Shown here: piece by piece, positions 32,861-41,359 of the stretch
Numbering within the stretch: the stretch's first letter is position 1
How the letters are laid out: each line of letters begins with the position of its first letter
Assembly: GCA_014650015.1 (NCBI GenBank)
Contig: BMUD01000034.1
Location: 1-63,578, forward strand
Length of the DNA: 63,578 nt
Direction: 5' to 3'
Source: Streptomyces griseoloalbus
GTDB lineage: Bacteria; Actinomycetota; Actinomycetes; Streptomycetales; Streptomycetaceae
Position numbers and translations under genes: made by a program
The notes under the pieces: generated by a model
Told to the model about the DNA's origin: nothing
What the model saw: the letters and a program-made list of their open reading frames with translations, nothing else
The model's database searches: none

Positions 32861-33619
32861 GGATCGCCCGCCGGGCCGGAGGCGCTGAGGGCACTGGCCC
32901 TGACCAACTACGGCCACTTCACCACCCTGACGGCCGAGGACGGCGCGGTCCGCGGACTGGACCTGCACCTCGCGCGTCTGGCCCGCGATTGCCGTGTGCT
33001 CTTCGACGCGCCGCTCGACCTCGGACGGGTCCGCGCCTGGGCCCGGCGGGCGGTTCCGGCGACCGGCCGGTGCACCGTGCGGATCACCGTCTTCGACCCG
33101 TCGCTGCACCTCGGCACCATCGGCGCGGACGCGGACCCGGGGGTCCTGGTGACGTCCAGGCCCGCGCCCGCCGCCGTGCCGGAGCCCCTGCGGGTGCGCT
33201 CCGCCGTGTACCTGAGGGACCTGCCGGAGGTGAAGGGAGTCGGTCTGTTCGGTGTCCTGCGGCTGCGGCGCCGGGCCCGCAGGTCCGGCTTCGACGACGT
33301 CCTGTTCACGGACGGCGACGCGACGGTGCTGGAGGGCGGCACCTGGAACGTCGGCGTGGTCCGTGACGGCCGGGTCGTCTGGCCCGCCGGCCCGGCGCTG
33401 GCGGGCACCGCCAGGGAACTCCTGCGCCGCGCCGGGGCCGGCACGGACGCCCGTGTCACCCTGCCGCAACTCGCCGCGTGCGAGGCGGTGTTCGCCACCA
33501 ACGCAGCCGTCGGCGTGGTCCCCGTCACCCGGGTGGACGACCTGGAGTTCCCCGCCGATCACCCGGTGGTGACCGCACTCGCCGAACGCTACGCCTCACT
33601 CCCGGCCGAACGTCTGTAG
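32726..33619 (+). CDS. pabC: Aminodeoxychorismate lyase (class IV PLP aminotransferase fold)
   Basis: 297 aa from the ATG at 32726 (257 aa if translation starts at the in-frame TTG at 32846, nearer the usual size of this family). It converts 4-amino-4-deoxychorismate to PABA plus pyruvate, completing the pathway begun by PabAB. The class IV fold is recognised from the TNYGHFTTL start, VKGVGLFGVLRLRRRAR containing the expected Schiff-base lysine, and EGGTWNVGVV near residue 215. The first 40 residues are made only of the five-fold 10-residue repeat and have no family counterpart. It lies 85 bp after fscRI and ends the cluster. Confidence 0.9.
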   Translation: MTEPNGRVGPTAEPNGRVGPTAEPNGRVGATAEPTGTVGTLTELNGSPAGPEALRALALTNYGHFTTLTAEDGAVRGLDLHLARLARDCRVLFDAPLDLGRVRAWARRAVPATGRCTVRITVFDPSLHLGTIGADADPGVLVTSRPAPAAVPEPLRVRSAVYLRDLPEVKGVGLFGVLRLRRRARRSGFDDVLFTDGDATVLEGGTWNVGVVRDGRVVWPAGPALAGTARELLRRAGAGTDARVTLPQLAACEAVFATNAAVGVVPVTRVDDLEFPADHPVVTALAERYASLPAERL

Positions 33620-33624
33620 CTCAC

Positions 33625-33664
33625 GCCCGTCCCGCCCGACCCGCCCGGGTCGGGCGGGACGGGC
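33625..33664 (+). terminator. GC-only hairpin after pabC
   Basis: A perfect 19-bp inverted repeat (33625-33643 with 33646-33664) follows the pabC stop by 5 bp. It lacks a T-run, as is common for Streptomyces terminators, and marks the likely right boundary of the polyene cluster. Confidence 0.7.
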
Positions 33665-33725
33665 GGGACGGGCGTGGCGGACGGTGACCGGCCCTGTACG
33701 GACGGCGCACGTCCGCCCCATGCCG

Positions 33726-33768
33726 TTGACAGGTGTACATCAAACGCGGAACGCTGAGAGCGCTCTCA
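33726..33768 (+). promoter_or_regulatory. Promoter and perfect palindromic operator of the GH64 gene
   Basis: A consensus -35 TTGACA is at 33726-33731. The perfect 14-bp palindrome TGAGAGCGCTCTCA lies at 33755-33768, around or just after the expected -10/start. The palindrome is of the LacI-family type (compare the CebR operator TGGGAGCGCTCCCA), so sugar-responsive repression is likely. The repressor gene is not in the window. Confidence 0.7.
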
Positions 33769-33807
33769 CACTCTTCCCCCACCGACGAAGTCGAATGGAG
33801 ACAGAGC

Positions 33808-35022
33808 ATGTTCCGCTTGCTCAGACGCAGCATCCTCACCGTGGGCACCGCCGTCGCCACGGTGCTCGCCGGCTCATTGCTCACCGCGGGGACGGCCGCG
33901 CCGGCCGGGGCCGCCGAGGCAGCCGTCCCGGCCACCATCCCCCTGCAGATCACCAACAACTCGGGCCGCGGCGAGCAGCTCTACGTCTACAACCTCGGCA
34001 CCGAGCTGTCGACGGGCCGCCAGGGCTGGGCCGACGCGAGCGGCACCTTCCACCCCTGGCCGGCGGGCGGCAACCCCCCCACTCCCGCCCCCGACGCGTC
34101 GATAACGGGCCCGGCCGCAGGGCAGTCCACGACCATCCGCATGCCGAAGTTCTCCGGCCGCGTCTACTTCTCCTACGGCCAGAAACTCGTGTTCAAGCTG
34201 ACCACGGGCGGCCTGGTGCAGCCCGCGGTGCAGAACCCCAGCGACCCCAACCGCAACATCCTGTTCAACTGGACGGAGTACACGCTCAACGACTCGGGGC
34301 TGTGGCTCAACAGCACCCAGGTCGACATGTTCTCCGCGCCCTACTCGGTGGGAGTGCAGCGCGCCGACGGCAGCACGACGACCACCGGCCGGCTGAAGGC
34401 GGGCGGCTACAACGGGGTCTTCAACGCCCTGAGAGGACAGTCCGGAGGCTGGGGCAACCTGATCCACACACGGCCCGACGGCACCGTGCTGCGCGCACTG
34501 TCCCCGCTGTACGGAGTCGAGACGGGCGCCCTGCCGGCGTCGGTCATGGACGACTACGTCAACCGCGTCTGGCAGAAGTACGCCACCTCGACCCTGACGG
34601 TCACCCCCTTCGGCGACCGGCCCGACATCAAGTACTTCGGCCGGGTCTCGGGTGACGTCATGAACTTCACCAACACGTCGGGCGCCGTCGTCACCAGCTT
34701 CCAGAAGCCGGACGCCTCGTCCATCTTCGGCTGCCACAGGCGGCTCGACGCGCCCAACGACCAGGTACGCGGCCCCATCTCGCGCACCCTGTGCGCGGGA
34801 TTCAACCGCTCCACCCTCCTGAGCAACCCCAACCAGCCCGACTCCGGGGCGGCCGGCTTCTACCGGGACTCCGTCACCAACCACTACGCCCGCGCGATCC
34901 ACGCGCAGATGGCCGACGGCAAGGCCTACGCCTTCGCCTTCGACGACGTGGGCAACCACGAGTCGCTCGTCCACGACGGCAACCCGCGCCAGGCCTCCAT
35001 CACGCTCGACCCGTTCAACTGA
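33808..35022 (+). CDS. Secreted beta-1,3-glucanase, glycoside hydrolase family 64
   Basis: 404 aa. Basic N-terminus plus a hydrophobic stretch ending near AGAAEA forms a signal peptide of about 35 residues. The mature part resembles GH64 laminaripentaose-producing glucanases, a thaumatin-like plus barrel fold. WTEYTL and TQVDMF carry Glu157 and Asp173, with the same 16-residue spacing as the catalytic pair known in the family. The ATG at 33808 has GGAG seven bases upstream. It probably degrades fungal or algal beta-1,3-glucan, and lying beside an antifungal cluster could complement it, though that link is inference. Confidence 0.93.
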   Translation: MFRLLRRSILTVGTAVATVLAGSLLTAGTAAPAGAAEAAVPATIPLQITNNSGRGEQLYVYNLGTELSTGRQGWADASGTFHPWPAGGNPPTPAPDASITGPAAGQSTTIRMPKFSGRVYFSYGQKLVFKLTTGGLVQPAVQNPSDPNRNILFNWTEYTLNDSGLWLNSTQVDMFSAPYSVGVQRADGSTTTTGRLKAGGYNGVFNALRGQSGGWGNLIHTRPDGTVLRALSPLYGVETGALPASVMDDYVNRVWQKYATSTLTVTPFGDRPDIKYFGRVSGDVMNFTNTSGAVVTSFQKPDASSIFGCHRRLDAPNDQVRGPISRTLCAGFNRSTLLSNPNQPDSGAAGFYRDSVTNHYARAIHAQMADGKAYAFAFDDVGNHESLVHDGNPRQASITLDPFN

Positions 35023-35045
35023 CCGCCCTCGTACGGTAGATGTCG

Positions 35046-35083
35046 CACCGGTGGCGGCGCACAGCCGGACGCTGCCACCGGTG
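35046..35083. terminator. Hairpin between convergent GH64 and EEP genes
   Basis: Arms 35046-35058 and 35071-35083 pair at 12 of 13 positions. It could terminate either transcript. The remaining bases up to 35197 hold no gene I can support. Confidence 0.55.
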
Positions 35084-35197
35084 ACGACTGCCGGGCCCTC
35101 ATCCGGCGAGTTCCTTCCTGATCCGGTCGAGCATGTACGACGACGACTCGCGGCCCGCTCCTCCCGGGCGTCCCCGGCCGCCGTCGGGGGAGGCAGG

Positions 35198-36151
35198 TCA
35201 GCCGATGCCGATCCGGGCGACGACCGGCAGATGGTCGCTGCCCGTGGCCGGCAGGGTGCCGAGGTGGTCGACGGTCGCCGAGCGGGCCATGACCTGGTCG
35301 ATCCGGGCCAGCGGGAAACCGGCGGGGAAACTGAGGGCGAAGCCCCGCTCGGCCACGTTCATCCGGGTGGTCAACGGGGCCAGGCCGCGGTCGTCGACGG
35401 TGCCGTTGAGGTCACCGAGCAGCACGACCGTGTCCAGCTTCTCGGCGGCGACGGCACGGCCCAGCAGGCCGGCGCTCTCGTCACGCCAGGCGGACGCGAA
35501 TCCGCTCGCCCGCAGGCGCACCGAGGGCAGATGGGCGACGTACGCCGCGACGTCACCGTGCGGCGTGTGCACCACGGCCCGCAGCCCACGGCTCCAGCTC
35601 TCCGTGATCGCACGGGGTTTGATGTCCAGCAGCCGGGCATCGGTGAGCGGATGCCTCGACCAGAGCCCGACGGTCCCCCTGACCGAGTGGTACGGGTAGT
35701 CCGCGGCGAGAGTCCGCTCGTAGACGGGCAGCGCCCGGGGCACCAGCTCCTGCAGCGCGATGAGATCGGCCCCGGCATCGGCCAGGACGCGGGCCGTGCC
35801 CGCGGGGTCGGTGTTCTCGTCGCTGACGTTGTGCTGCACCACGACCAGGTCGCGCGGGCCGGCCCCGGAACCGGGCAGCAGCAGCCCGCCGAAGAGGTAC
35901 GTCCAGGCCGCCACCGGCAGCAGCAGCGCCACCAGCGCGACGGCGGAACGGCGCAGCAGCGCCGGCACCAGGAGCACGACGACCGCCGCACCGAGCCACG
36001 GCAGGAACGACTCCAGCAGACTGCCCGCGCCCACCGCGAAGTCGGGCACCGCCCGGTGGAACATCAGCAGCGCGGCGGTCAGCACCGCCGACGCGGCGGT
36101 CACCCGCCCCCGCGTCCGGTCCGCCCACCGCTTCGGTGTCACCGTCACCAT
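35198..36151 (-). CDS. Membrane-anchored endonuclease/exonuclease/phosphatase family protein
   Basis: About 317 aa. Three hydrophobic segments in the first 100 residues are followed by an EEP (DNase I-like) domain. Visible catalytic landmarks are the metal-binding Glu in ALQELVP, LLGDLNGTVDD and the terminal GSDHLPV. The domain should face outside the membrane. Substrate unknown: members act on nucleic acids, phospholipids or sugar phosphates. The ATG at 36151 is chosen over a GTG six codons upstream that lacks a ribosome site. Possible promoter region lies between it and the downstream end of the SpoIIE gene (73 bp). Confidence 0.88.
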   Translation of the reverse strand: MVTVTPKRWADRTRGRVTAASAVLTAALLMFHRAVPDFAVGAGSLLESFLPWLGAAVVVLLVPALLRRSAVALVALLLPVAAWTYLFGGLLLPGSGAGPRDLVVVQHNVSDENTDPAGTARVLADAGADLIALQELVPRALPVYERTLAADYPYHSVRGTVGLWSRHPLTDARLLDIKPRAITESWSRGLRAVVHTPHGDVAAYVAHLPSVRLRASGFASAWRDESAGLLGRAVAAEKLDTVVLLGDLNGTVDDRGLAPLTTRMNVAERGFALSFPAGFPLARIDQVMARSATVDHLGTLPATGSDHLPVVARIGIG

Positions 36152-36224
36152 GTTCACCAGGACGATCACCCGGCCGCATCAGTTGCGGACCGCGCACGTC
36201 CGTGACCGGCGGCACACCTTTCGC

Positions 36225-38855
36225 TCAGTGCGGTGGGGTGGGCCGCAGGGCGAGTACGGCGATGTCGTCCTGGCTGTCGGCGCCGAGGCCGATGAGCAAC
36301 TCGTCGCAGAACACGTCCAGGGGCTCGCGGGCGAGCGCGGCGGCGTGCCGGCGGAGCCGGTCCAGGGACGCGTCCAGGGACTCGCCGCGGCGTTCGATGA
36401 GGCCGTCCGTGTACAGCAGCACCGTGGTGTGCGCCGGGATCGGGTGCTGTGCCCGAGGGCGCGACAGGTGGGGGTCCACCCCGAGCAGCAGCCCCGAAGC
36501 GTCCTCCAGATACCGGGTGCCGCCGTCCGCGCCGATGAGCAGCGGCGGCAGATGCCCGGCGGAGGAGTGCACCAGTTCCCAGGGGCCGTCCGCGGTGCCC
36601 TTGACCAGAGCGTAGATGCAGGTGGCGGTGGCCTCGGGGTAGAAGGTGTGGTTGGCCATGTCCAGTCGGCGCAGCACGATCTCCGGCGGCTCCTGACGGT
36701 CCACGGCGATGCCGCGCAGCATGCTGCGCAGCTGGCTCATGGCGATGGCGGCGTCGAGATTGTGCCCCGTGACGTCGCCGATGACGAGCGCCGTGTCCCC
36801 GTTGGGCAGGGTGAAGCTGTCGTACCAGTCACCGCCCACCTGGGCGGTGGCCGAGGACGACGCGTAGCGGGCGGCCAGCCGCAGCGGCCCGACCGACGGC
36901 AGCACCGGCAGCAGCGAACGCTGGAGGCGTTCGGCGATGTTGCGGGTCTCCTGGTGGAGAAGGACGTTGTCCACGCCCAGGGCGAGACCGCGCACCAGGT
37001 CGTGGACCAGGGGCAGGTCCTCCTCCGTGAACGGCCGGCCCCCTCCGTGACGGGCGATGGTGAGGGCGCCGATGATCTGCCGGCGTGCCCGGAGCGGGGC
37101 GACGACCGCGCTGTCCGCGCCCATGATCCGGAACAGCCCCAGGTAGTGGGCGTCCAGAGGGCTCACCACCTCGCTGGGCGAGGGTGGCCCGGCGAGCAGC
37201 AGCGGGCCCGCCCCGCGCAGCGCGCGGGCCAGCGGACCCCGGGCGGTGTCGGACACCGCCGGAAGCCGGCCCTCGTACTCCTCGGGCCGTGGGCCGCGCG
37301 GCAGGCGGTGGACGACGGCGACGCGTTCCACCTGGGCGTTGTCCACGATCAGATCCACGGCGCACCAGTCGGCCAGGCGCTGGGTGAGGATCCGGCCCAC
37401 AGCCCGCAGACCCAGGTACAGGTTCGGGGCGTTGCTCAGCGCGGTCGCGGTGTCGGCCAGCAGGGTCAGTCGTTCCAGCGCGGACCAGCCCGGCCGGCCG
37501 GGTTCCCGGCCGCCTTCGTCGGCGCTCGGGGACGGCCGTCGGTCCGGCTCCCGATGCGCCGCGGACCGGACCCGGCCGGGCGGGTGCGCGGAGGCCCCGG
37601 GGGTGGCCGCCCGCGGGGCGAGCTGGGCGACGAAGACGGTGCGCCCGTCGGTCGTCTCCTGCTGCAGGATGACCAGACGTACGGGAACCAGCCGGCCGTC
37701 TCGGTGCAGAGCGGGGAGCGGCACCGAGCGGCCCAGGATCCGGGGCCGGCCGCTGAGCAACAGCGAGGTGAACGCCGCGAGGTGCCGTCTGCGGAGGTGT
37801 TCCGGGATCAGCGTGGTGAGCGGCCGGCCGACGAGTTCGTCCGCGGGCCAGCCGAGCATCTCGGCCGCCGGCCCGTTGGCCGCGATGATCCGGTTCCGCT
37901 CGTCGGCGGCGACCGTCGGCACCCTGCTCGCCTCCATCTGCCCGGCATCCCACGGCACCTGCTCCGAGGGACTGGCACCGGGCTCCCCGCGCACCACCGT
38001 CCACGCCGTGGGGTCCGCTCCGGCGAGCTGACCGACGATCTGATCGAACAGCCACCGGTCGAAGAGGCGCTGCCGGGGCAGCGCCGGGAGGGTCAGCAGA
38101 CGCTCCGCACGGGCGCCCTCCTCGGCCAGGTCGAGAACCGCGCGCAGCGTCCGCACCGACGGCCCGGCGTCCGGCGGCAGCGACAGGGGCACCGACCGGA
38201 CGGCCTGCCCGGCGGGCCACCGGCGCAGCGCGCCCGTCACCGCCGCGGTGACCACGTTGCTCATGTCCTGGGCGACGGCGAGGTCCTCCGGCGGCACTCC
38301 GAGATCGTGTCCCGCGGCCACGGCCAGGACGGCCTCGCGCAGCAGGTTGTGCCGGTGCTGCTGCGACGCCGCGTAGAGCGCCGCCGGCACGTCGAGCAGT
38401 GTCACCGTCGTACCGGAGCCGGAGGGTGGCACGACGGGCTCCCAGCCGTCCGGGTGCCGGGGCGGTCCTTCGGGCCGCAGCTCGAACCACACCGTCTTGC
38501 CCTCCTCGCCCGTCTCGACACCACGCCGGGAGGACAGCCGGGCGACCAGCGGCAGACCCTGCCCCGTACCGGAGTGCGGGGGGCAGCCGTACGGCACGAG
38601 CCCACGGTCCGGCCGACGGTCGCTCACCCGCACATGGACGGTGCCCGCGTCGACGCGTGCCGCCACCTCGATCTCCGTGCGGGCGTGCAGCACCGCGTTG
38701 GTCACCAGCTCACTGACCAGCAGCTGAGCGGTGTCCATCAGGTCCGGCGCGACATGGCCAAGGGCGGCCCGCACGAACCGCCGGGCCTCCGCCGCACTCT
38801 CCGGCGCCTGAGGGAACCGACGGGACGGTGTCCCGCGGGCATCGACGTCGCCCAT
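36225..38855 (-). CDS. Multidomain SpoIIE-type serine phosphatase with ATPase, PAS and GAF domains
   Basis: About 876 aa from the ATG at 38855 (a GTG 45 bases upstream is an alternative). Order: HATPase of the RsbW/anti-sigma kinase type (about 10-125, N-box LLVSELVTNAVLHA), a less clear middle region, PAS (about 300-400), GAF (about 455-630) and a PP2C/SpoIIE phosphatase (about 655-875) with GGDWYDS, GDVTGH and TDGLIE metal-binding motifs. Such proteins are abundant in Streptomyces and regulate anti-sigma factor antagonists. No partner STAS protein is adjacent, so its target is unknown. Confidence 0.93.
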   Translation of the reverse strand: MGDVDARGTPSRRFPQAPESAAEARRFVRAALGHVAPDLMDTAQLLVSELVTNAVLHARTEIEVAARVDAGTVHVRVSDRRPDRGLVPYGCPPHSGTGQGLPLVARLSSRRGVETGEEGKTVWFELRPEGPPRHPDGWEPVVPPSGSGTTVTLLDVPAALYAASQQHRHNLLREAVLAVAAGHDLGVPPEDLAVAQDMSNVVTAAVTGALRRWPAGQAVRSVPLSLPPDAGPSVRTLRAVLDLAEEGARAERLLTLPALPRQRLFDRWLFDQIVGQLAGADPTAWTVVRGEPGASPSEQVPWDAGQMEASRVPTVAADERNRIIAANGPAAEMLGWPADELVGRPLTTLIPEHLRRRHLAAFTSLLLSGRPRILGRSVPLPALHRDGRLVPVRLVILQQETTDGRTVFVAQLAPRAATPGASAHPPGRVRSAAHREPDRRPSPSADEGGREPGRPGWSALERLTLLADTATALSNAPNLYLGLRAVGRILTQRLADWCAVDLIVDNAQVERVAVVHRLPRGPRPEEYEGRLPAVSDTARGPLARALRGAGPLLLAGPPSPSEVVSPLDAHYLGLFRIMGADSAVVAPLRARRQIIGALTIARHGGGRPFTEEDLPLVHDLVRGLALGVDNVLLHQETRNIAERLQRSLLPVLPSVGPLRLAARYASSSATAQVGGDWYDSFTLPNGDTALVIGDVTGHNLDAAIAMSQLRSMLRGIAVDRQEPPEIVLRRLDMANHTFYPEATATCIYALVKGTADGPWELVHSSAGHLPPLLIGADGGTRYLEDASGLLLGVDPHLSRPRAQHPIPAHTTVLLYTDGLIERRGESLDASLDRLRRHAAALAREPLDVFCDELLIGLGADSQDDIAVLALRPTPPH

Positions 38856-38978
38856 GACCTCAGTCTGCCTCACCGGGCCCGGCCCCTCCTCGGCCGACAC
38901 GGTGCAACATCGCCGGACGGCCTCCGGGGCGCGGATCCCGGGCGATCACCTCACCGGCGGGCACCATAAGGTGCCTCC

Positions 38979-40076
38979 ATGTCTGCCACGTTGAACGCGG
39001 GAAGAACCCGCGCCGCGCTGCGCGCTTCGGCGCGTATCTCCGGTGAGTTGCTGCTGGTCCTGGTGATGGCCGCGGTGGTTGTCTGGGTACTGGGCCGGAT
39101 GTGGTCGGTGGTGTGGCCGCTCATAGTCGGTCTGCTCCTCACCACGCTCACCTGGCCCCCGGCCCGCTACCTGCGCCGGCGCGGCCTGCCCCCCGCGCTC
39201 ACCGCTTCCCTGGTGACCGTCCTGTTCCTGCTGGTGGCGACGGGCACCGTGGCGTTGATCGCGGTACCCGTGGCGTCGCAGTCCGGGGAGCTGACCGACG
39301 GCGTCGTGGAGGGCATCCAGCGGCTGCGGGAGTGGGCCGCCGGGCCGCCGCTGAACATCGGCGAGGAACGCATCGCCGGTGCCTTCGACACCGCGACCGC
39401 CCGCGTCCAGGACAGTGCCGGAACCATCGTCAGCACGGTCGTCACGGGAGTGAGCACCGTCTTCAACGGTGTGGTGACCGCCGTGCTGGGGCTCTTCCTG
39501 ATGTTCTTCTTCCTCAAGGACGGCCCGCGCTTCCTGCCGTGGCTCGGCCGGCAGCTCCCCGGCCGGCTCGCCACCGACATCCCGGTGGTGGCCGAGCGCT
39601 GCTGGAGCACCCTGGGAGCGTTCGTGCGTTCGCAGGCGCTCGTCGGCCTGATCGACGCCGTACTGATCGGTCTCGGCCTGTGGATCCTGGGCGTACCGCT
39701 GGTGCTCCCGCTGGCGGTGCTGACCTTCGTGACCGCGTTCGTGCCCATCATCGGCGCCCTGTTCGCCGGTCTGGTCGCGGTGCTGATCGCGCTGGTGTCC
39801 AACGGACTGACGGACGCGCTGATCGTGCTGGCCATCATCATCGGGGTGCAGCAACTCGAGGGCAACGTGCTCCAGCCCATGATCCAGAGCCGCGGTCTCG
39901 GTCTGCACGCGGCGGTCGTCCTGCTCGCGGTGACACTGGGCGGCAGCCTGGCCGGCATCGTCGGCAGCCTGCTCGCCGTACCGGTCGCCGCGCTGGTCGC
40001 GGTCGTCTGGAACTATCTGCGCGAGCAACTCGTCGACCCGCCGACGGAACCGGAGACCGGCGGGTCGCCCACCTGA
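38979..40076 (+). CDS. AI-2E transporter family membrane protein
   Basis: 365 aa with about seven to eight hydrophobic segments and the conserved C-terminal motif block of the UPF0118/AI-2E family (VPIIGALFAG, LEGNVLQPMI). The family includes exporters and Na+/H+ antiporters, so the substrate cannot be given. Divergent from the SpoIIE gene across 123 bp and followed 53 bp later by a PLP enzyme on the same strand. Confidence 0.92.
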   Translation: MSATLNAGRTRAALRASARISGELLLVLVMAAVVVWVLGRMWSVVWPLIVGLLLTTLTWPPARYLRRRGLPPALTASLVTVLFLLVATGTVALIAVPVASQSGELTDGVVEGIQRLREWAAGPPLNIGEERIAGAFDTATARVQDSAGTIVSTVVTGVSTVFNGVVTAVLGLFLMFFFLKDGPRFLPWLGRQLPGRLATDIPVVAERCWSTLGAFVRSQALVGLIDAVLIGLGLWILGVPLVLPLAVLTFVTAFVPIIGALFAGLVAVLIALVSNGLTDALIVLAIIIGVQQLEGNVLQPMIQSRGLGLHAAVVLLAVTLGGSLAGIVGSLLAVPVAALVAVVWNYLREQLVDPPTEPETGGSPT

Positions 40077-40129
40077 CCGGCCATGCCGGCACCCCGCACC
40101 TCCAGGCCGCGACCGACAGGAAGACCCAC

Positions 40130-41359
40130 ATGACGTACGACCTCACCGCCCTGCGCGCCCGGATTCCGGCGCTGGCCGCCGGCACCGCGCACTTCGACGG
40201 CCCCGGCGGCACTCAGATGCCGCAGCCCGTCATCGAGGCGATCGGCGCCGCGCTGTCCCGGCCCCTCTCGATCCGGGGCGACGGCCTGCCCGGCGAGCGC
40301 AACGCGGAGACCGTCGTCGTCGAGACCCGCCGTGCCATGGCCGATCTCCTGGGCGCCGACCCGGCGGGCATCGTCTTCGGGCGCAGCGCCACCCAGCTCA
40401 CCTACGACTTCTCCCGCACGCTGGCCCGGACCTGGGCACCGGGCGATGAGGTGGTCGTCACGCGGCTGGACCACGACGCCAACATCCGCCCCTGGGTGCA
40501 GGCGGCAGAGCGGGCCGGGGCCACCGTCCGCCGGGCGGACTTCGACCCGGCCACCGGTGAACTGACCGCCGACCACATCCGGGCCGTGCTCAGCGAACGC
40601 ACCCGGCTGGTGGCGGTCACCGCCGCCTCGAACCTGATCGGAACGATCCCCCCGATCGCCGAGATCGCCGAGATCGCGCACGAGGCGGGTGCCCTGCTGT
40701 ACGTCGACGGCGTGCACTACGCCGCGCACGCCCTGGCCGACATCGAGGCGCTCGGCGCGGACTTCTTCGTCTGCTCCCCGTACAAGTTCCTCGGCCCTCA
40801 CCACGGGGTCCTGGCCGCTCGCCCCGAACTGCTGGAAACACTGCGCCCGGACAAACTGCTGCCCTCCACGGACGTGGTCCCCGAGCGTTTCGAACTGGGC
40901 ACGCTGCCCTACGAGTTCCTCGCGGGCACCCGTGCGGCCGTGGACTTCCTGGCCGGCCTGGCCGGGCGGCGGGGCGGCAGCCGCCGCGAACGGCTCGGCT
41001 CGGCGTTCGCGATGATCGAGGAGCACGAGGGCACGCTGCGGGGCCGGCTCGAGCAGGGCCTGGCGGCCTTCGGCGAGGTCACGATCCGGTCCCGCGCGGC
41101 CCGGCGCACCCCGACCCTGCTGGTCACCCTCGACGGCCACCGCACCGAGGACGCCTACCGCTTCCTCGCCGACCGCGGCGTCCACGCGCCCTCCGGCACG
41201 TTCTACGCCCTGGAGGCGTCCCGCCACCTCGGCCTGGGAGACACCGGCGGCCTCCGCCTCGGCCTGGCCTCCTACACCAGCGACGAGGACGTCGACCGCC
41301 TCCTGACGGGCCTGGCCGCCTTCCTGGGCCACGGCGGGGTCAGGAGTACAGCTCCGTGA
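40130..41359 (+). CDS. Cysteine-desulfurase-like class V PLP aminotransferase lacking the catalytic cysteine
   Basis: 409 aa. Class V aminotransferase fold. The PLP lysine lies in CSPYKFLGPHHG and the cofactor-pyridine Asp in YVDGVHYAAH. The C-terminal segment where SufS/IscS carry the sulfur-accepting Cys reads APSGTFYALEASRHLG and contains no Cys; the only Cys is next to the PLP lysine. It is therefore probably not an Fe-S desulfurase but belongs to the desulfurase-like subfamily (TIGR01976-type) of unknown substrate. The ATG at 40130 has AGGAAG six bases upstream. The 3' end overlaps the convergent acyl-CoA synthetase by 20 bp. Confidence 0.9.
   Translation: MTYDLTALRARIPALAAGTAHFDGPGGTQMPQPVIEAIGAALSRPLSIRGDGLPGERNAETVVVETRRAMADLLGADPAGIVFGRSATQLTYDFSRTLARTWAPGDEVVVTRLDHDANIRPWVQAAERAGATVRRADFDPATGELTADHIRAVLSERTRLVAVTAASNLIGTIPPIAEIAEIAHEAGALLYVDGVHYAAHALADIEALGADFFVCSPYKFLGPHHGVLAARPELLETLRPDKLLPSTDVVPERFELGTLPYEFLAGTRAAVDFLAGLAGRRGGSRRERLGSAFAMIEEHEGTLRGRLEQGLAAFGEVTIRSRAARRTPTLLVTLDGHRTEDAYRFLADRGVHAPSGTFYALEASRHLGLGDTGGLRLGLASYTSDEDVDRLLTGLAAFLGHGGVRSTAP

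Noticed and set aside
33625-33664. Treating the GC-only palindrome after pabC as an operator
   Set aside because: It directly follows the stop codon with a 19-bp stem, more typical of a Streptomyces terminator.
36225-38900. SpoIIE protein starting at the GTG at 38900
   Set aside because: No ribosome site is visible before it; the ATG at 38855 is preferred, though not certain.
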